NCBI GenBank assembly: GCA_040779335.1
Contig: JBFONV010000001.1
Coordinates: forward strand, 682,001-746,000
Direction: 5' to 3'
DNA length: 64,000 nucleotides
DNA from: JBFONV01 sp040779335
Lineage (GTDB): Bacteria; Pseudomonadota; Gammaproteobacteria; Enterobacterales; Alteromonadaceae
Shown here: positions 18,210 to 27,370 of the stretch, piece by piece
Layout: every line of letters starts with the position of its first letter
Numbering within the stretch: position 1 is the stretch's first letter
Notes under the pieces: model-generated
Told to the model about the DNA's origin: nothing
The model's database searches: none
The model's input: only the letters and a program-made list of their open reading frames with translations
Position numbers and translations under genes: made by a program

Positions 18210-19136
18210 ATGAATTTATTGAAAAGTACTCTTGCAACGGTTATTGGCGCGTCTTTATTGATGCCTGCAATGGCAGCTAACATTGAAATTTACGGCAAAG
18301 CAAATTTGTCTGTTCAATCATCTGATGAGGGAGAAGGTTCTTTTACCGAAATTAAGAGCAATGCCTCTAGAGTCGGTTTCAAGGGTACTCATGATTTAGG
18401 TGATGGTTTGGAAGTAATCTACCAAGCTGAGTTTCAAGTTGATATGGACGGTGATAGCGCTAAAGGTGATAGCATTACTGATCGTAATCAATTTATTGGT
18501 TTAAAAGGAAGCTTTGGTGAAGTATTGCTTGGTATTAACGATACCATCCTTAAGCAATCTCAAGGGAAAATTGATCTTTTTAGCGATTTAAATGGTGATA
18601 TTAAAGTACTTTGGAAAGGTGAAAACCGTAAGTCTGATACTTTAACCTATAAATCTCCAAAGTTTAATGGTTTCCAATTTGGCGCGACTTATATTGCTGA
18701 AGATAGTGTTGATGCTGAAGATGGTTATTCAGTCGGCGTATTTTATGGTGATGCTAAACTGAAAAAATCAGACGTGTTTGCTTCAATCGCTATGGACAAT
18801 GATGTTAAAGGTTATGATATTACCCGTGCTTCGGTACAAGGTAAACTTGCTGGCTTTACGTTAGGCGCTATGATTCAAACTCAAGAAAAAAGCACTGGCG
18901 GTTCAGATATGGACGGTTATATGGTTTCTGCTAAATACGGCATCGATAAAGTGACGTTAAAAGCACAATACCAATTAGCGGATCATGACGGTGGTGATGA
19001 TAAATCTGGCTTTACTGTTGGTGCTGATTATAAGCTAGCGAAAAACACTAAGCTTTATACGTTCTATACAACGTTTGATATGGATAGCGAAGCTGACGAA
19101 GATTATTTAGCAGTAGGCGTAGAATATAAATTCTAA
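18210..19136 (+). CDS. Outer-membrane porin, probably phosphate-limitation induced
   Basis: A 308-residue Gram-negative general porin. The signal peptide MNLLKSTLATVIGASLLMPAMA ends in AMA. The mature protein begins NIEIYGKANLSVQSS, typical of porins with a 16-strand barrel, and carries the SRVGFKGTHDLGDGLEV and FIGLKGSFGEVLLG blocks. It ends in an aromatic residue (VGVEYKF), the outer-membrane assembly signal. A Pho box upstream and phoB-phoR downstream suggest that it admits phosphate, as PhoE does in enterics; this is inference from context. It is followed by a strong terminator, separating it from phoB. Confidence 0.9.
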   Translation: MNLLKSTLATVIGASLLMPAMAANIEIYGKANLSVQSSDEGEGSFTEIKSNASRVGFKGTHDLGDGLEVIYQAEFQVDMDGDSAKGDSITDRNQFIGLKGSFGEVLLGINDTILKQSQGKIDLFSDLNGDIKVLWKGENRKSDTLTYKSPKFNGFQFGATYIAEDSVDAEDGYSVGVFYGDAKLKKSDVFASIAMDNDVKGYDITRASVQGKLAGFTLGAMIQTQEKSTGGSDMDGYMVSAKYGIDKVTLKAQYQLADHDGGDDKSGFTVGADYKLAKNTKLYTFYTTFDMDSEADEDYLAVGVEYKF

Positions 19137-19151
19137 GGTTGCTGTTATGAG

Positions 19152-19178
19152 AAAAAGCCGCCATTGCGGCTTTTTTTT
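19152..19178 (+). terminator. Terminator after the porin gene
   Basis: Stem AAAAGCCGC / GCGGCTTTT with a 4-base loop, then a run of eight T. Confidence 0.9.
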
Positions 19179-19258
19179 ATGTCTAATCATTACTTATTGC
19201 TACTAGCGAGTAAGATTAAATGCTCCGAAATTTTATTTTAAACTGTTATAATTTTATT

Positions 19259-19279
19259 TAAGTCATAAAACTGTCATAT
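19259..19279 (+). promoter_or_regulatory. Pho box before phoB
   Basis: AAGTCAT and CTGTCAT units start 11 bases apart, separated by AAAA; the second half is a consensus unit. It lies about 55 bases before the phoB ATG and implies autoregulation of phoBR. Confidence 0.78.
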
Positions 19280-19333
19280 AAATTTAGCAAAATGATTGCA
19301 CAGTCTTAAAAAGTATTACACTTGGAAGTTTGC

Positions 19334-20029
19334 ATGAATAGACAAATATTGGTTGTTGAAGACGAGACACCGATCCGTGAAATGATCACTTTTGTTTTAG
19401 AACAAAATGCGTTCAATGTTATTGAAGCTCAAGATTATGATCAAGCAATGACCTTGATTAAAGAGCCATACCCTGATTTGATCTTGCTCGATTGGATGTT
19501 ACCTGGTGGTACAGGAGTTAAGCTTGCTAAGGCACTTAAGTTAAACGAATATACGCGTAATATACCAATTATTATGTTAACGGCCCGTTCTGACGAAGAA
19601 GATAAAGTGAAAGGTTTTGACGCTGGCGTTGATGATTATGTGACTAAGCCTTTTTCACCGAAAGAATTAATTGCCCGTATTAAAGCGGTTATTCGCCGTG
19701 TCGCACCTACAGCATTAGAAGAAACGATTGAATTTCATGGTATGAAACTAGACCCCGTTTCTCATCGAGTTTCTATTGATGAGCAAAGCCTAGATTTAGG
19801 ACCAACAGAATTTCGATTATTACATTTTTTTATGACTCATACTGAACGTGTTTATAGCAGAGAGCAATTGTTGGACAACGTCTGGGGAACCAATGTTTAC
19901 GTTGAAGACCGAACCGTTGATGTACATATTCGCCGATTACGCAAAGCAATTGCTGGCAATGGTCATGAGAACTTTATTCAGACAGTAAGAGGCTCAGGCT
20001 ACCGTTTTTCTGGAAAGCTAAGTTACTAA
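19334..20029 (+). CDS. phoB: Phosphate regulon response regulator PhoB
   Basis: A 231-residue OmpR-family regulator. The receiver domain has the acidic pocket VVEDE, phospho-acceptor Asp53 in LLDWMLPGG, and the Thr and Lys of MLTARS and VTKPFSPKEL. The C-terminal winged helix contains LGPTEFRLLHFFMTH and VDVHIRRLRKAI. The ATG at 19334 is preferred to a TTG at 19322 because GGAAG lies 5 bases upstream and the protein then starts MNRQILVVED. When phosphorylated it binds the direct repeats found before four operons in this window. phoR follows after 3 bases. Confidence 0.95.
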   Translation: MNRQILVVEDETPIREMITFVLEQNAFNVIEAQDYDQAMTLIKEPYPDLILLDWMLPGGTGVKLAKALKLNEYTRNIPIIMLTARSDEEDKVKGFDAGVDDYVTKPFSPKELIARIKAVIRRVAPTALEETIEFHGMKLDPVSHRVSIDEQSLDLGPTEFRLLHFFMTHTERVYSREQLLDNVWGTNVYVEDRTVDVHIRRLRKAIAGNGHENFIQTVRGSGYRFSGKLSY

Positions 20030-20032
20030 TCT

Positions 20033-21364
20033 ATGCATTTTAAAATTTCAGCCAAAACGTTATTTATGCGTTTGGCGGTTTGGCTTTTATTGAGCTTTGT
20101 CTGTGGATATCTTATTGGTTATCCATGGCAAACCGTCGTTGTTGTCAGTATTGGTTTATTGATCTGGAACTATCATCATCTTTTCCTGTTGATCCATTGG
20201 TTATGGCAAAGTAAAGCTATTTCGCCTCCTCAGGCACAAGGGATGTGGGGCAGGATATATGACGGTTTATATCGGCTGATAAGGCAATATCGTAATAAAC
20301 AAAAAATACTCAATGAAAAAATCCGTCGATTTCGAGACGGTGCTGAAGCGCTTCCTGATGCTGCATTGGTGCTGTCTGTTGACCTGACGATACTTTGGGG
20401 AAATAAAAAAGCTCAACGTTTATTGGGTATTCATTTGCCTGGAGACGTTGGGCAACGTATCGATAACTTGATCCGCTTCCCTGAATTTGCTCAATATATA
20501 GAAACGGGTAATTTTGAAACACCTTGTCATATTCCATCACCTATTAATAATGAGTTGCAGTTAGAACTGCGATTAATGGCTTACGGTAGTGAGCAAATCC
20601 TTTTTTTAGCACGCGACATCAGTAAAATACATCGCTTAGAAGAAATGCGCAGAGATTTTGTTGCTAATGTCTCTCATGAATTGAAAACCCCGCTAACCGT
20701 TGTACGCGGCTATGTTGAGATGATTCAAGCATCAGAACAAGATTTTACCCCTCATTGGCAACGTGCCTTTAAAAGTATTGAATCTCAAGTATCCAGAATG
20801 GATAGATTGGTTGAGCAACTACTTGTGTTATCGCGGGTGGAAATTAATACAGATCAAGATGCTAAGCACGCCATCAACATGCCCAAAATGTTAGATTTAC
20901 TCATTGAAGACGCTTATTGGCTGAATCAAGATAAGCAGCATTCAATCGACGTTTATATAGACCGAGAGCTCAATTTAATTGGCTATGAAACGGAGATAAA
21001 AAGTGCCTGCTCTAATTTGTTGTCTAATGCGATTGCTTACACTCCTGCACATGGCAACATTAAAGTGACTTGGCAATATGATGGCAACAAAGCTATTTTT
21101 TCTGTTCAAGATAATGGCCCAGGGATACAGCCAGAAGACGTTAATCGACTCACCGAAAGGTTTTATCGTGTTGATAAGTCACGTTCACGGGATACTGGCG
21201 GTTCCGGCTTAGGTTTAGCCATAGTAAAACATGTATTAGCGCACCACCATGCTGAATTAGTGATCACCAGTGAATGCGGCAAAGGCAGTGAGTTTGCTAT
21301 TTATTTTGAACAGAGCAGCGCGTTAATCAATAATAATAGCCAAGTGACATTCAGCAAAGCCTAA
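20033..21364 (+). CDS. phoR: Phosphate regulon sensor kinase PhoR
   Basis: A 443-residue membrane histidine kinase with two closely spaced N-terminal hydrophobic segments (about 9-58), no sizeable periplasmic domain, a PAS-like region (about 95-200, VLSVDLTILWGNKKAQRLLG) and a kinase core. The H-box is ANVSHELKTPLTVVRG (His near 217); the ATPase boxes are NLLSNAIAYTPA, DNGPGI and GGSGLGLAIVKH. This is the classical PhoR layout, in which phosphate status reaches the kinase through Pst and PhoU. It lies 3 bases after phoB and is certainly co-transcribed. Confidence 0.95.
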   Translation: MHFKISAKTLFMRLAVWLLLSFVCGYLIGYPWQTVVVVSIGLLIWNYHHLFLLIHWLWQSKAISPPQAQGMWGRIYDGLYRLIRQYRNKQKILNEKIRRFRDGAEALPDAALVLSVDLTILWGNKKAQRLLGIHLPGDVGQRIDNLIRFPEFAQYIETGNFETPCHIPSPINNELQLELRLMAYGSEQILFLARDISKIHRLEEMRRDFVANVSHELKTPLTVVRGYVEMIQASEQDFTPHWQRAFKSIESQVSRMDRLVEQLLVLSRVEINTDQDAKHAINMPKMLDLLIEDAYWLNQDKQHSIDVYIDRELNLIGYETEIKSACSNLLSNAIAYTPAHGNIKVTWQYDGNKAIFSVQDNGPGIQPEDVNRLTERFYRVDKSRSRDTGGSGLGLAIVKHVLAHHHAELVITSECGKGSEFAIYFEQSSALINNNSQVTFSKA

Positions 21365-21487
21365 TACCTATAGAACTGATATTTCCAAGTCGTATAGCGT
21401 TAGCTCATACCAATATATTTCGCCATTTAAAATAAAGCAGCCTAACTTGCTATTACGCTGTTTTATCATTGTCATGGAAATATCTTC

Positions 21488-21509
21488 TTTGTCATATAAG
21501 TGTCACATA
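21488..21509 (+). promoter_or_regulatory. Pho box before pstS
   Basis: TTGTCAT (21489) and GTGTCAC (21500) are 11 bases apart. A further isolated TTGTCAC at 21532 is 32 bases on, nearly in the same helical phase. The site is about 75-95 bases before the pstS ATG. Confidence 0.8.
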
Positions 21510-21582
21510 GTTTAAATATAATTGTCACACTAGCTTTATATAGTAGCTGAAAAATTAAATTGAACTCTCACTGGAGAATACT

Positions 21583-22548
21583 ATGAGTTTTAAACGTGCG
21601 CTTAGTGTTATTGGCTTATCAAGCCTTATAAGCTTTTCATCTTTGGCAATTGACAATGATTTACCTGAATATAAAAAAGTTAGTGGTGTATCAGGTAACT
21701 TATCATCTGTTGGCTCTGATACTTTGGCAAATATGATGACATTTTGGGCGGAAGAGTTTAAACGTACTTACCCTAATGTAAATGTTCAAATTCAAGCGGC
21801 AGGTTCTTCTACTGCGCCACCAGCATTAACTGAAGCAACTTCAAATATTGGACCTATGAGCCGTAAAATGAAGTCTCGTGAAATTGAAGCATTCGAAAAG
21901 CGTTATGGTTACAAGCCAACAGCTGTACGTGTCGCTATTGATGCATTAGCAGTATTTGTGCACAAAGATAATCCGATTAAAGGATTACGTATTGATCAAG
22001 TTGATGCTATTTTTTCTAGTAACCGTAAATGTGGTGCTGAAAAAGAAGCAGACCGTTGGGGTGACCTAGGTTTATCGGGTGAATGGACAGGTAAAGACAT
22101 TCAATTATACGGTCGCAACTCAGTATCTGGTACTTACGGTTACTTTAAAAAGAAAGCACTTTGTAAAGGTGACTTTAAAAATACTGTGAATGAGCAACCA
22201 GGTTCTGCGTCAGTAGTTCAATCTGTTTCAGCATCATTAAACGGTATTGGTTACTCTGGTATTGGTTATAAAACTTCGGGTGTTCGTGCATTACCGCTTT
22301 CTAAGAAAGATGATAACTATGTTGAAGCGACTATGGAAAATGCGGTTTCTAAGAAATACCCATTATCTCGCTTCTTATATGTTTATGTTAACAAGCATCC
22401 AAACAAGCCATTAGCACCAATGGAAGCAGAATTTTTAAGACAAATTCTATCTAAGTCTGGTCAGAAAATTGTTGAAAAAGATGGCTATATTCCTTTACCA
22501 GCATCAGTAGTTGAGAAAGAGTTAAAAAAATTAGGCTTAAGTAGTTAA
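21583..22548 (+). CDS. pstS: Phosphate-binding periplasmic protein PstS
   Basis: A 321-residue solute-binding protein of the PstS family that delivers phosphate to the Pst ABC importer. Signal peptide MSFKRALSVIGLSSLISFSSLA; the phosphate-binding loops are visible as SSVGSDTL, AGSSTAPPALTE, GPMSRKM and RNSVSGTYGYF. It starts at an ATG with GGAG 7-8 bases upstream. Unusually it is separated from its permease genes (pstC at 34.7 kb) and sits with phoBR under its own Pho box and terminator. Confidence 0.92.
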   Translation: MSFKRALSVIGLSSLISFSSLAIDNDLPEYKKVSGVSGNLSSVGSDTLANMMTFWAEEFKRTYPNVNVQIQAAGSSTAPPALTEATSNIGPMSRKMKSREIEAFEKRYGYKPTAVRVAIDALAVFVHKDNPIKGLRIDQVDAIFSSNRKCGAEKEADRWGDLGLSGEWTGKDIQLYGRNSVSGTYGYFKKKALCKGDFKNTVNEQPGSASVVQSVSASLNGIGYSGIGYKTSGVRALPLSKKDDNYVEATMENAVSKKYPLSRFLYVYVNKHPNKPLAPMEAEFLRQILSKSGQKIVEKDGYIPLPASVVEKELKKLGLSS

Positions 22549-22574
22549 GTGCTACGACAAACGCTTAATATTTG

Positions 22575-22602
22575 AAACGCCTGCCATTGCAGGCGTTTTT
22601 TG
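22575..22602 (+). terminator. Terminator after pstS
   Basis: Stem AAACGCCTGC / GCAGGCGTTT, 4-base loop, T-run; it isolates pstS from the convergent ppx. Confidence 0.9.
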
Positions 22603-22620
22603 TTTAAGCATATAAAAAAT

Positions 22621-24141
22621 TTATTTGTTAGCAATCATTAATTTTATATCAAGTATTTTAAGCACTTGCTGCTCATGAAATAGGTCAACTTTAACTAATG
22701 GTCGTTCTATTAACCACTGCTTAGGGAATACTAAATTCAATTGTTTTTCACTGGCTGATATTTGATAACTGGGCAATAGACTCAATTGCCGTTGTTGACA
22801 TAATAAAATAGCAAGGCGCAACAACGCACATATTTTACTTAATGGTTCTATATCAAGTACGTACCATTGATAGGCAATAGGCGAGGAAATCTTTTTTCGC
22901 TGGTTGCCAATCAGCCAAGCGAGCGCATATTGGTATTCTTGGGTAAAGCCAGCCAAGTCCGCGTTAGCGATAATATATTCACCATGTCTGTGGTACCCAG
23001 AGGGATTAATTTCAACACCTAATTCATGTAATTGTGCAGACCAACTCAATAAATCACGGTAGTGTTTTTTATTGAGTCCCCAACTGTGTTGAATTCGGTC
23101 ATAAAAAGATAACGCAAGCTGCTTAACCTTATCGGCTTGGCAAATGTCAATGGCAAATCGCTTGGTTAGGTTATCAACGGTTAACTGTTTAATATTATTA
23201 GCGTGGAGAATGTCTAGTTGCTCATAGAGCACTCCTTCACGCAAGGCATATTCACAGAAGTTTATTGCTTTAATGTCGAGCATTTCGACGAGCGCAATGG
23301 TTATGGCTAAGCCCGAGCATAGTACGTCGCGTCGGTTTTCTTTAAGAGTATTAATGTTGATGTCATCAAAGTGTTCAAATTTGAGCAATACTTCTTTGAG
23401 AGCATGTAGTTGTGAGAGTGTAATAGGTTGTGGAATTTGATTGTTTGCATTAATTATCCGGTGAATACTTTTTATTGTCCCTGATGTCCCCGTAACTGCT
23501 TGCCAACCACTACGTTTAAATCTATTTTCAATTGATTCCAACTCTCTTTTGGCGGATAAAATGGCGCGTTCAAAATATTTTTCATTGATCTTTCGTTTAG
23601 CAAAGAACTGTTGCTGATAACTCACACAGCCCATATTTAAACTTGCCAATGCTGAAATTTCTTCTCGCTGACCAATCACGCATTCTGTACTGCCACCGCC
23701 AATATCAATCACTAACTGTTTTTTCGTTGGCTCACTGTAATGGGCAACGCCTTGATAAATTAGGCGTGCCTCTTCATGACCCGAGACAATTTCAATCTTA
23801 AAAGGAAACACCTTAGCTGCGGCCAATAAAAACTCTTGTGCATTGGTCGCTTGTCTTAATGTGTAGGTTGCTACTACGCGAAAGTTGTCTGGTGTCAGAT
23901 TTTGTGTGGTCGCCGCTAAATTTGTGAGAGTGCGGATGCCACGGGCAATGGCTTGTTTTGAGAGCTTGTTATTAGCATTTAGACCATCCGCGAGCTTTAC
24001 TCGATATTTTTCGGTATGAAGAATTTGTACGTTGTTTTCGTGTAATCGTGCAAAGACAAAATGAAAGCTGTTAGAACCTATATCCAGTGCCGCGAGATAG
24101 TTCTCCGGAATCGCGCTGTTATCCTCTGCGTTATCACTCAT
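22621..24141 (-). CDS. ppx: Exopolyphosphatase / pppGpp phosphatase
   Basis: A 506-residue Ppx/GppA-family phosphohydrolase of the ASKHA fold that trims polyphosphate from its ends and may convert pppGpp to ppGpp. The phosphate-binding loops are ALDIGSNSFHFV near residues 18-29, VIDIGGGSTECVIG and GTSGTIKSI. The C-terminal half (about 310-506) is the HD-like domain of the long Ppx form. It lies 17 bases after ppk on the same strand, the usual ppk-ppx operon, so synthesis and breakdown of polyphosphate are co-expressed. No Pho box was found ahead of this operon. Confidence 0.93.
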   Translation of the reverse strand: MSDNAEDNSAIPENYLAALDIGSNSFHFVFARLHENNVQILHTEKYRVKLADGLNANNKLSKQAIARGIRTLTNLAATTQNLTPDNFRVVATYTLRQATNAQEFLLAAAKVFPFKIEIVSGHEEARLIYQGVAHYSEPTKKQLVIDIGGGSTECVIGQREEISALASLNMGCVSYQQQFFAKRKINEKYFERAILSAKRELESIENRFKRSGWQAVTGTSGTIKSIHRIINANNQIPQPITLSQLHALKEVLLKFEHFDDININTLKENRRDVLCSGLAITIALVEMLDIKAINFCEYALREGVLYEQLDILHANNIKQLTVDNLTKRFAIDICQADKVKQLALSFYDRIQHSWGLNKKHYRDLLSWSAQLHELGVEINPSGYHRHGEYIIANADLAGFTQEYQYALAWLIGNQRKKISSPIAYQWYVLDIEPLSKICALLRLAILLCQQRQLSLLPSYQISASEKQLNLVFPKQWLIERPLVKVDLFHEQQVLKILDIKLMIANK

Positions 24142-24158
24142 ATTGATTCATTCTTATG

Positions 24159-26276
24159 TTATTTGCGTTGTGCGTCAAACTGTACTTTGTCATTTTCTTC
24201 TTCTTGCACTAAATAATCATATATGGCTAATTGGGAGCGAATTTTCTTCCTGTTGCCGCGTGGCACATAGCGGTTATTCTGACCTTGATTGATAACTCGA
24301 GCCTTAGTGGTATCTTTAAAGTGTAAGTCAAGGGTGTGAATAATGCGTTTTTTTAAGGTCTCATCATAAATGGGGCAAGCAACTTCAACTCGGTGATCTA
24401 AGTTACGCTCCATCCAATCGCCAGAACTAATATAGACTAACTTATCGCCATTATTATTAAATACCATTACCCTTGGGTGCTCAAGGAACTGGTCGACAAT
24501 TGAAATAACCTTAATGTTGTCACTCACACCTTGTTTTCCTGGGATAAGGGAGCACATTCCTCTGACAATGATTTTAATTTTGACGCCAGCACTGCTTGCA
24601 CTATAAAGACGATTGATAAGCCTTTTGTCCACTAAGTTATTTAACTTTAAGGTGATAGCCGCTTTGTCACCTTGCTCAGCAAATTTTATCTCGTTATCAA
24701 TGAGTTGGTAAATGCGTCGACGCGAAGTCAGGGGCGATACCAGCAAATGTTTAAAGCGGAAGCGTTTGTAACTGTGTGAGATAAATGAAAATACGTTGTT
24801 AACTTCTTGGCAAATATCTTTGTTTTTTGTAAATAGCGCAAAATCAGTATAAATACGGGCATTACTTTCATGGAAATTACCGGTACCAATATGGGCATAA
24901 TTAACCATTCTTTCGTCTTCAATTCGGGTAATCAAGCACAGTTTTGAATGAATTTTTAAAGTGTCTATGCCAAATTCAACATTAATACCGGCGTCTTTCA
25001 TCAGCTTTGCCCATTCAATATTGGCTTGTTCATCAAAGCGGGCACGCAGTTCAACCACAACGGTCACCTTTTTGCCATTTTTAACCGCTTCCATCAGTGA
25101 ATGTATGATGCGAGAATATTTAGCGACACGATAAATATTAATTTGTATTTCACTGACGCGAGGATCGAATGTTGATTGGCGAACAAACTCAGTGAAATGA
25201 CGAAATTTATGATACGGGTAATACAGTAAAATATCTTGATGGCTAATAGCGTCAAACACTGATTGAAAGGCGACAAAACGCTGAGAGTCAATGGCTTGTA
25301 ACTCAGGGTTTTTTAAGTTCTTTCTCCCTAAATTAGGGAACTTGATAAAGTCTTTAAAGTGCCGGTAACGAACCCCCGGTACGAGATTGTCTTGTTCTTT
25401 GGATTTTAGACTTTTTTGCAAAAACTTAGTCATATAGGCTGGCATATTTCTGTCATAGACCAAGCGCACTAGATCGGCTTTTAAACGTTGCTTTAGGCCT
25501 TTAGACATTTTATCTAACAGACTTTTATCTAGTTCATCGGTAAGGTTATATTCGGCGTCACGGGTTAATTTTATTGAAAATGCTTCTATTGATTGGTATT
25601 CGGTAAACCCGTTATAAATATCATCAATAAAGTAGCGCATGACATCATCGAGCAATACCACGTATTTTTGCTTTTTCGTTCCTTGGGTTGGCAAGATAAT
25701 GAAACGGTCTTCTTCCAATCTTGGTATTTTTAGCAAGGAAAATTGCACGTTGTTATCAAGTTGTTTTAGCGCGACTAAAAAATAAATACCATCATCGTCT
25801 AAGCAGTTTGATAGGTGAGTATTCGATTGAATGATGATCGGCGTTATGTGTCTGATGATCCTATTTTCAAAGTACTGTTTCAGCCAAGTCAGTTGATGTT
25901 CGGTAAGTTGTTCGTTGAAAATACGAGAATCGTCGTTATTAAAAATAACGTGAATATGGTGAGCGTTTAAATCTTCAAAAATGCCGTCTGCGATTAATTT
26001 AAACTTTACGGTTAACTGATTTACTTTATTGTTGATATCTGTGAGTAAGTTAGACCAGCGGCGTTTTTCTTTATCGTGGGCTTCTTCTAATAGGGCTCGA
26101 CGGCGGATGTTAGCGACGCGCACCCGGAAAAATTCGTCTAAATTAGCCGAATATATGCCAAGGAAATGAATTCTTTCTATTATTGGGACTGAGGTATCAG
26201 CGGCTTCTTGTAATACTCGTTCATTAAAAGAGAGCCAACTGATTTCTTTATCTATATACAACTCTGGATCATGCAT
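24159..26276 (-). CDS. ppk1: Polyphosphate kinase 1
   Basis: A 705-residue PPK1 that polymerises the gamma-phosphate of ATP into polyphosphate. The N-terminal ELYIDKEISWLSFNERVLQE and LGIYSANLDEFFRVRV, the central PYHKFRHFTEFVRQS, and the two phospholipase-D-like domains with KIHSKLCLI and HIGTGNFHESNARIYTD (near residue 460, expected to hold the autophosphorylated His) are intact. The length is close to E. coli PPK (688). The start MHDPELYID is near the family norm. With ppx and the Pst/Pho genes it forms the storage arm of phosphate metabolism here. Confidence 0.95.
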   Translation of the reverse strand: MHDPELYIDKEISWLSFNERVLQEAADTSVPIIERIHFLGIYSANLDEFFRVRVANIRRRALLEEAHDKEKRRWSNLLTDINNKVNQLTVKFKLIADGIFEDLNAHHIHVIFNNDDSRIFNEQLTEHQLTWLKQYFENRIIRHITPIIIQSNTHLSNCLDDDGIYFLVALKQLDNNVQFSLLKIPRLEEDRFIILPTQGTKKQKYVVLLDDVMRYFIDDIYNGFTEYQSIEAFSIKLTRDAEYNLTDELDKSLLDKMSKGLKQRLKADLVRLVYDRNMPAYMTKFLQKSLKSKEQDNLVPGVRYRHFKDFIKFPNLGRKNLKNPELQAIDSQRFVAFQSVFDAISHQDILLYYPYHKFRHFTEFVRQSTFDPRVSEIQINIYRVAKYSRIIHSLMEAVKNGKKVTVVVELRARFDEQANIEWAKLMKDAGINVEFGIDTLKIHSKLCLITRIEDERMVNYAHIGTGNFHESNARIYTDFALFTKNKDICQEVNNVFSFISHSYKRFRFKHLLVSPLTSRRRIYQLIDNEIKFAEQGDKAAITLKLNNLVDKRLINRLYSASSAGVKIKIIVRGMCSLIPGKQGVSDNIKVISIVDQFLEHPRVMVFNNNGDKLVYISSGDWMERNLDHRVEVACPIYDETLKKRIIHTLDLHFKDTTKARVINQGQNNRYVPRGNRKKIRSQLAIYDYLVQEEENDKVQFDAQRK

Positions 26277-26364
26277 GTAATTGTGCCAATGACGACTAAA
26301 TAGAGTAGGCTAAGCTTCGATTGTGTCTGTAATATTACCGCGGTCACTAAAAGATGACTTTAAA

Positions 26365-26862
26365 TTAGCGTGATATATCAACCATTAAATCATCTGCAAG
26401 GTTTTCTAGTGCGTCAATAAGTGGAGTTGTTAAATCGTCATTTATAGCAATGCTTGCTTTCGCTTTAAAAAGCGTGTGACCACTATGGGCAGCACTTTCT
26501 TGCACACTCACTAACTTTAATAGGTTCCCCCCTTGCTGATGTATAACAGACGATATTTCCTGGACAATACCGGCACGATCATTTGCAGTGAGTTCTAGTA
26601 CGATATTCGCTTTGGAACTAGGGGCTTCAACGGTGGCCACTTTAATGACAGAATCAAAATCAGTAATTGCTTCAATGTCAGCACGCAGAGTATCTACGTG
26701 TTCGTTTTCTATAGCAACTTCGAGGACACCAGCAAATAATCCAGACATTTGATGCATGCTGCTTGCTTGCCAGTTGGCATTATAACGAGAAATTATATTG
26801 GATAAAGTATCGACTAAACCAGGACGGTCTTGACCGACAAAAGAAATTACCAGATGTTTCAT
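26365..26862 (-). CDS. gcvR: GcvR-like protein with two ACT domains
   Basis: A 165-residue protein with two tandem ACT domains (MKHLVISFVGQDRPGLVDTL at the start; ANIVLELTANDRAGIVQEI from about 88). It resembles the glycine cleavage system repressor GcvR, which in E. coli antagonises the activator GcvA. The ATG at 26862 is chosen because AAGGAT lies 6-7 bases upstream; the frame extends to 26880. It follows the PilZ gene after 46 bases. No gcv genes are in the window, so the regulatory target is inferred from family only. Confidence 0.85.
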   Translation of the reverse strand: MKHLVISFVGQDRPGLVDTLSNIISRYNANWQASSMHQMSGLFAGVLEVAIENEHVDTLRADIEAITDFDSVIKVATVEAPSSKANIVLELTANDRAGIVQEISSVIHQQGGNLLKLVSVQESAAHSGHTLFKAKASIAINDDLTTPLIDALENLADDLMVDISR

Positions 26863-26908
26863 ATAAGATCCTTTAATCATTGAGAGAATATTTACCGGTA
26901 TCTATTGA

Positions 26909-27274
26909 TCATTCCGCTGAGCGAGTAAGTTGTGATAATTCCTTGTTCAACTGAGTTTCATCACCCAAATTTAACTCAACCAAACGTCTTAAATGAGAAA
27001 TGCTATCAATATCAATGGCGTTACATTGTAAGCCCATTTCGTCATTATCTTCGTGAACAACGGCGATGTGCATGACTACTTCAGATACGTCATCACTTAG
27101 TAAAAACTGCAAGGTGCCTAACTTTCCTTTTAGGCTTTTTTCACTGTCAGCTCGACTAACGAGAGCGCCATTAAGTGAAATATCGTGAATAGAAACAGGG
27201 TAAGTGTGGTCTTCAACTTCTAGTGTTGCTTTAATTGAAAACAAAATTCGGGTGAAATGACGTCTATTTTCCAT
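26909..27274 (-). CDS. Single-domain PilZ protein
   Basis: A 121-residue stand-alone PilZ domain, a c-di-GMP receptor. The binding residues are present: the arginine motif RRHFTR (residues 4-9) and DISLNGALV (about 32-40, the [D/N]xSxxG motif). The C-terminal helix region (SHLRRLVELNLG) is typical of short PilZ adaptors. The output partner is unknown. It lies between ettA (a terminator separates them) and gcvR. Confidence 0.88.
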   Translation of the reverse strand: MENRRHFTRILFSIKATLEVEDHTYPVSIHDISLNGALVSRADSEKSLKGKLGTLQFLLSDDVSEVVMHIAVVHEDNDEMGLQCNAIDIDSISHLRRLVELNLGDETQLNKELSQLTRSAE

Positions 27275-27322
27275 TAATTTTCAAAATTTGGCTGCTACGT
27301 ACCCTTAGCATAGCCTTAGTTG

Positions 27323-27364
27323 AAAAAAAAGACACCTTAATCTCATGTTTTAAAGTGTCTTTTT
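27323..27364 (-). terminator. Terminator after ettA
   Basis: On the minus strand the arms AAAGTGTC / GACACCTT are complementary at seven positions, with a loop of about 13 bases, followed by a run of eight T. Confidence 0.7.
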
Positions 27365-27370
27365 CTATAA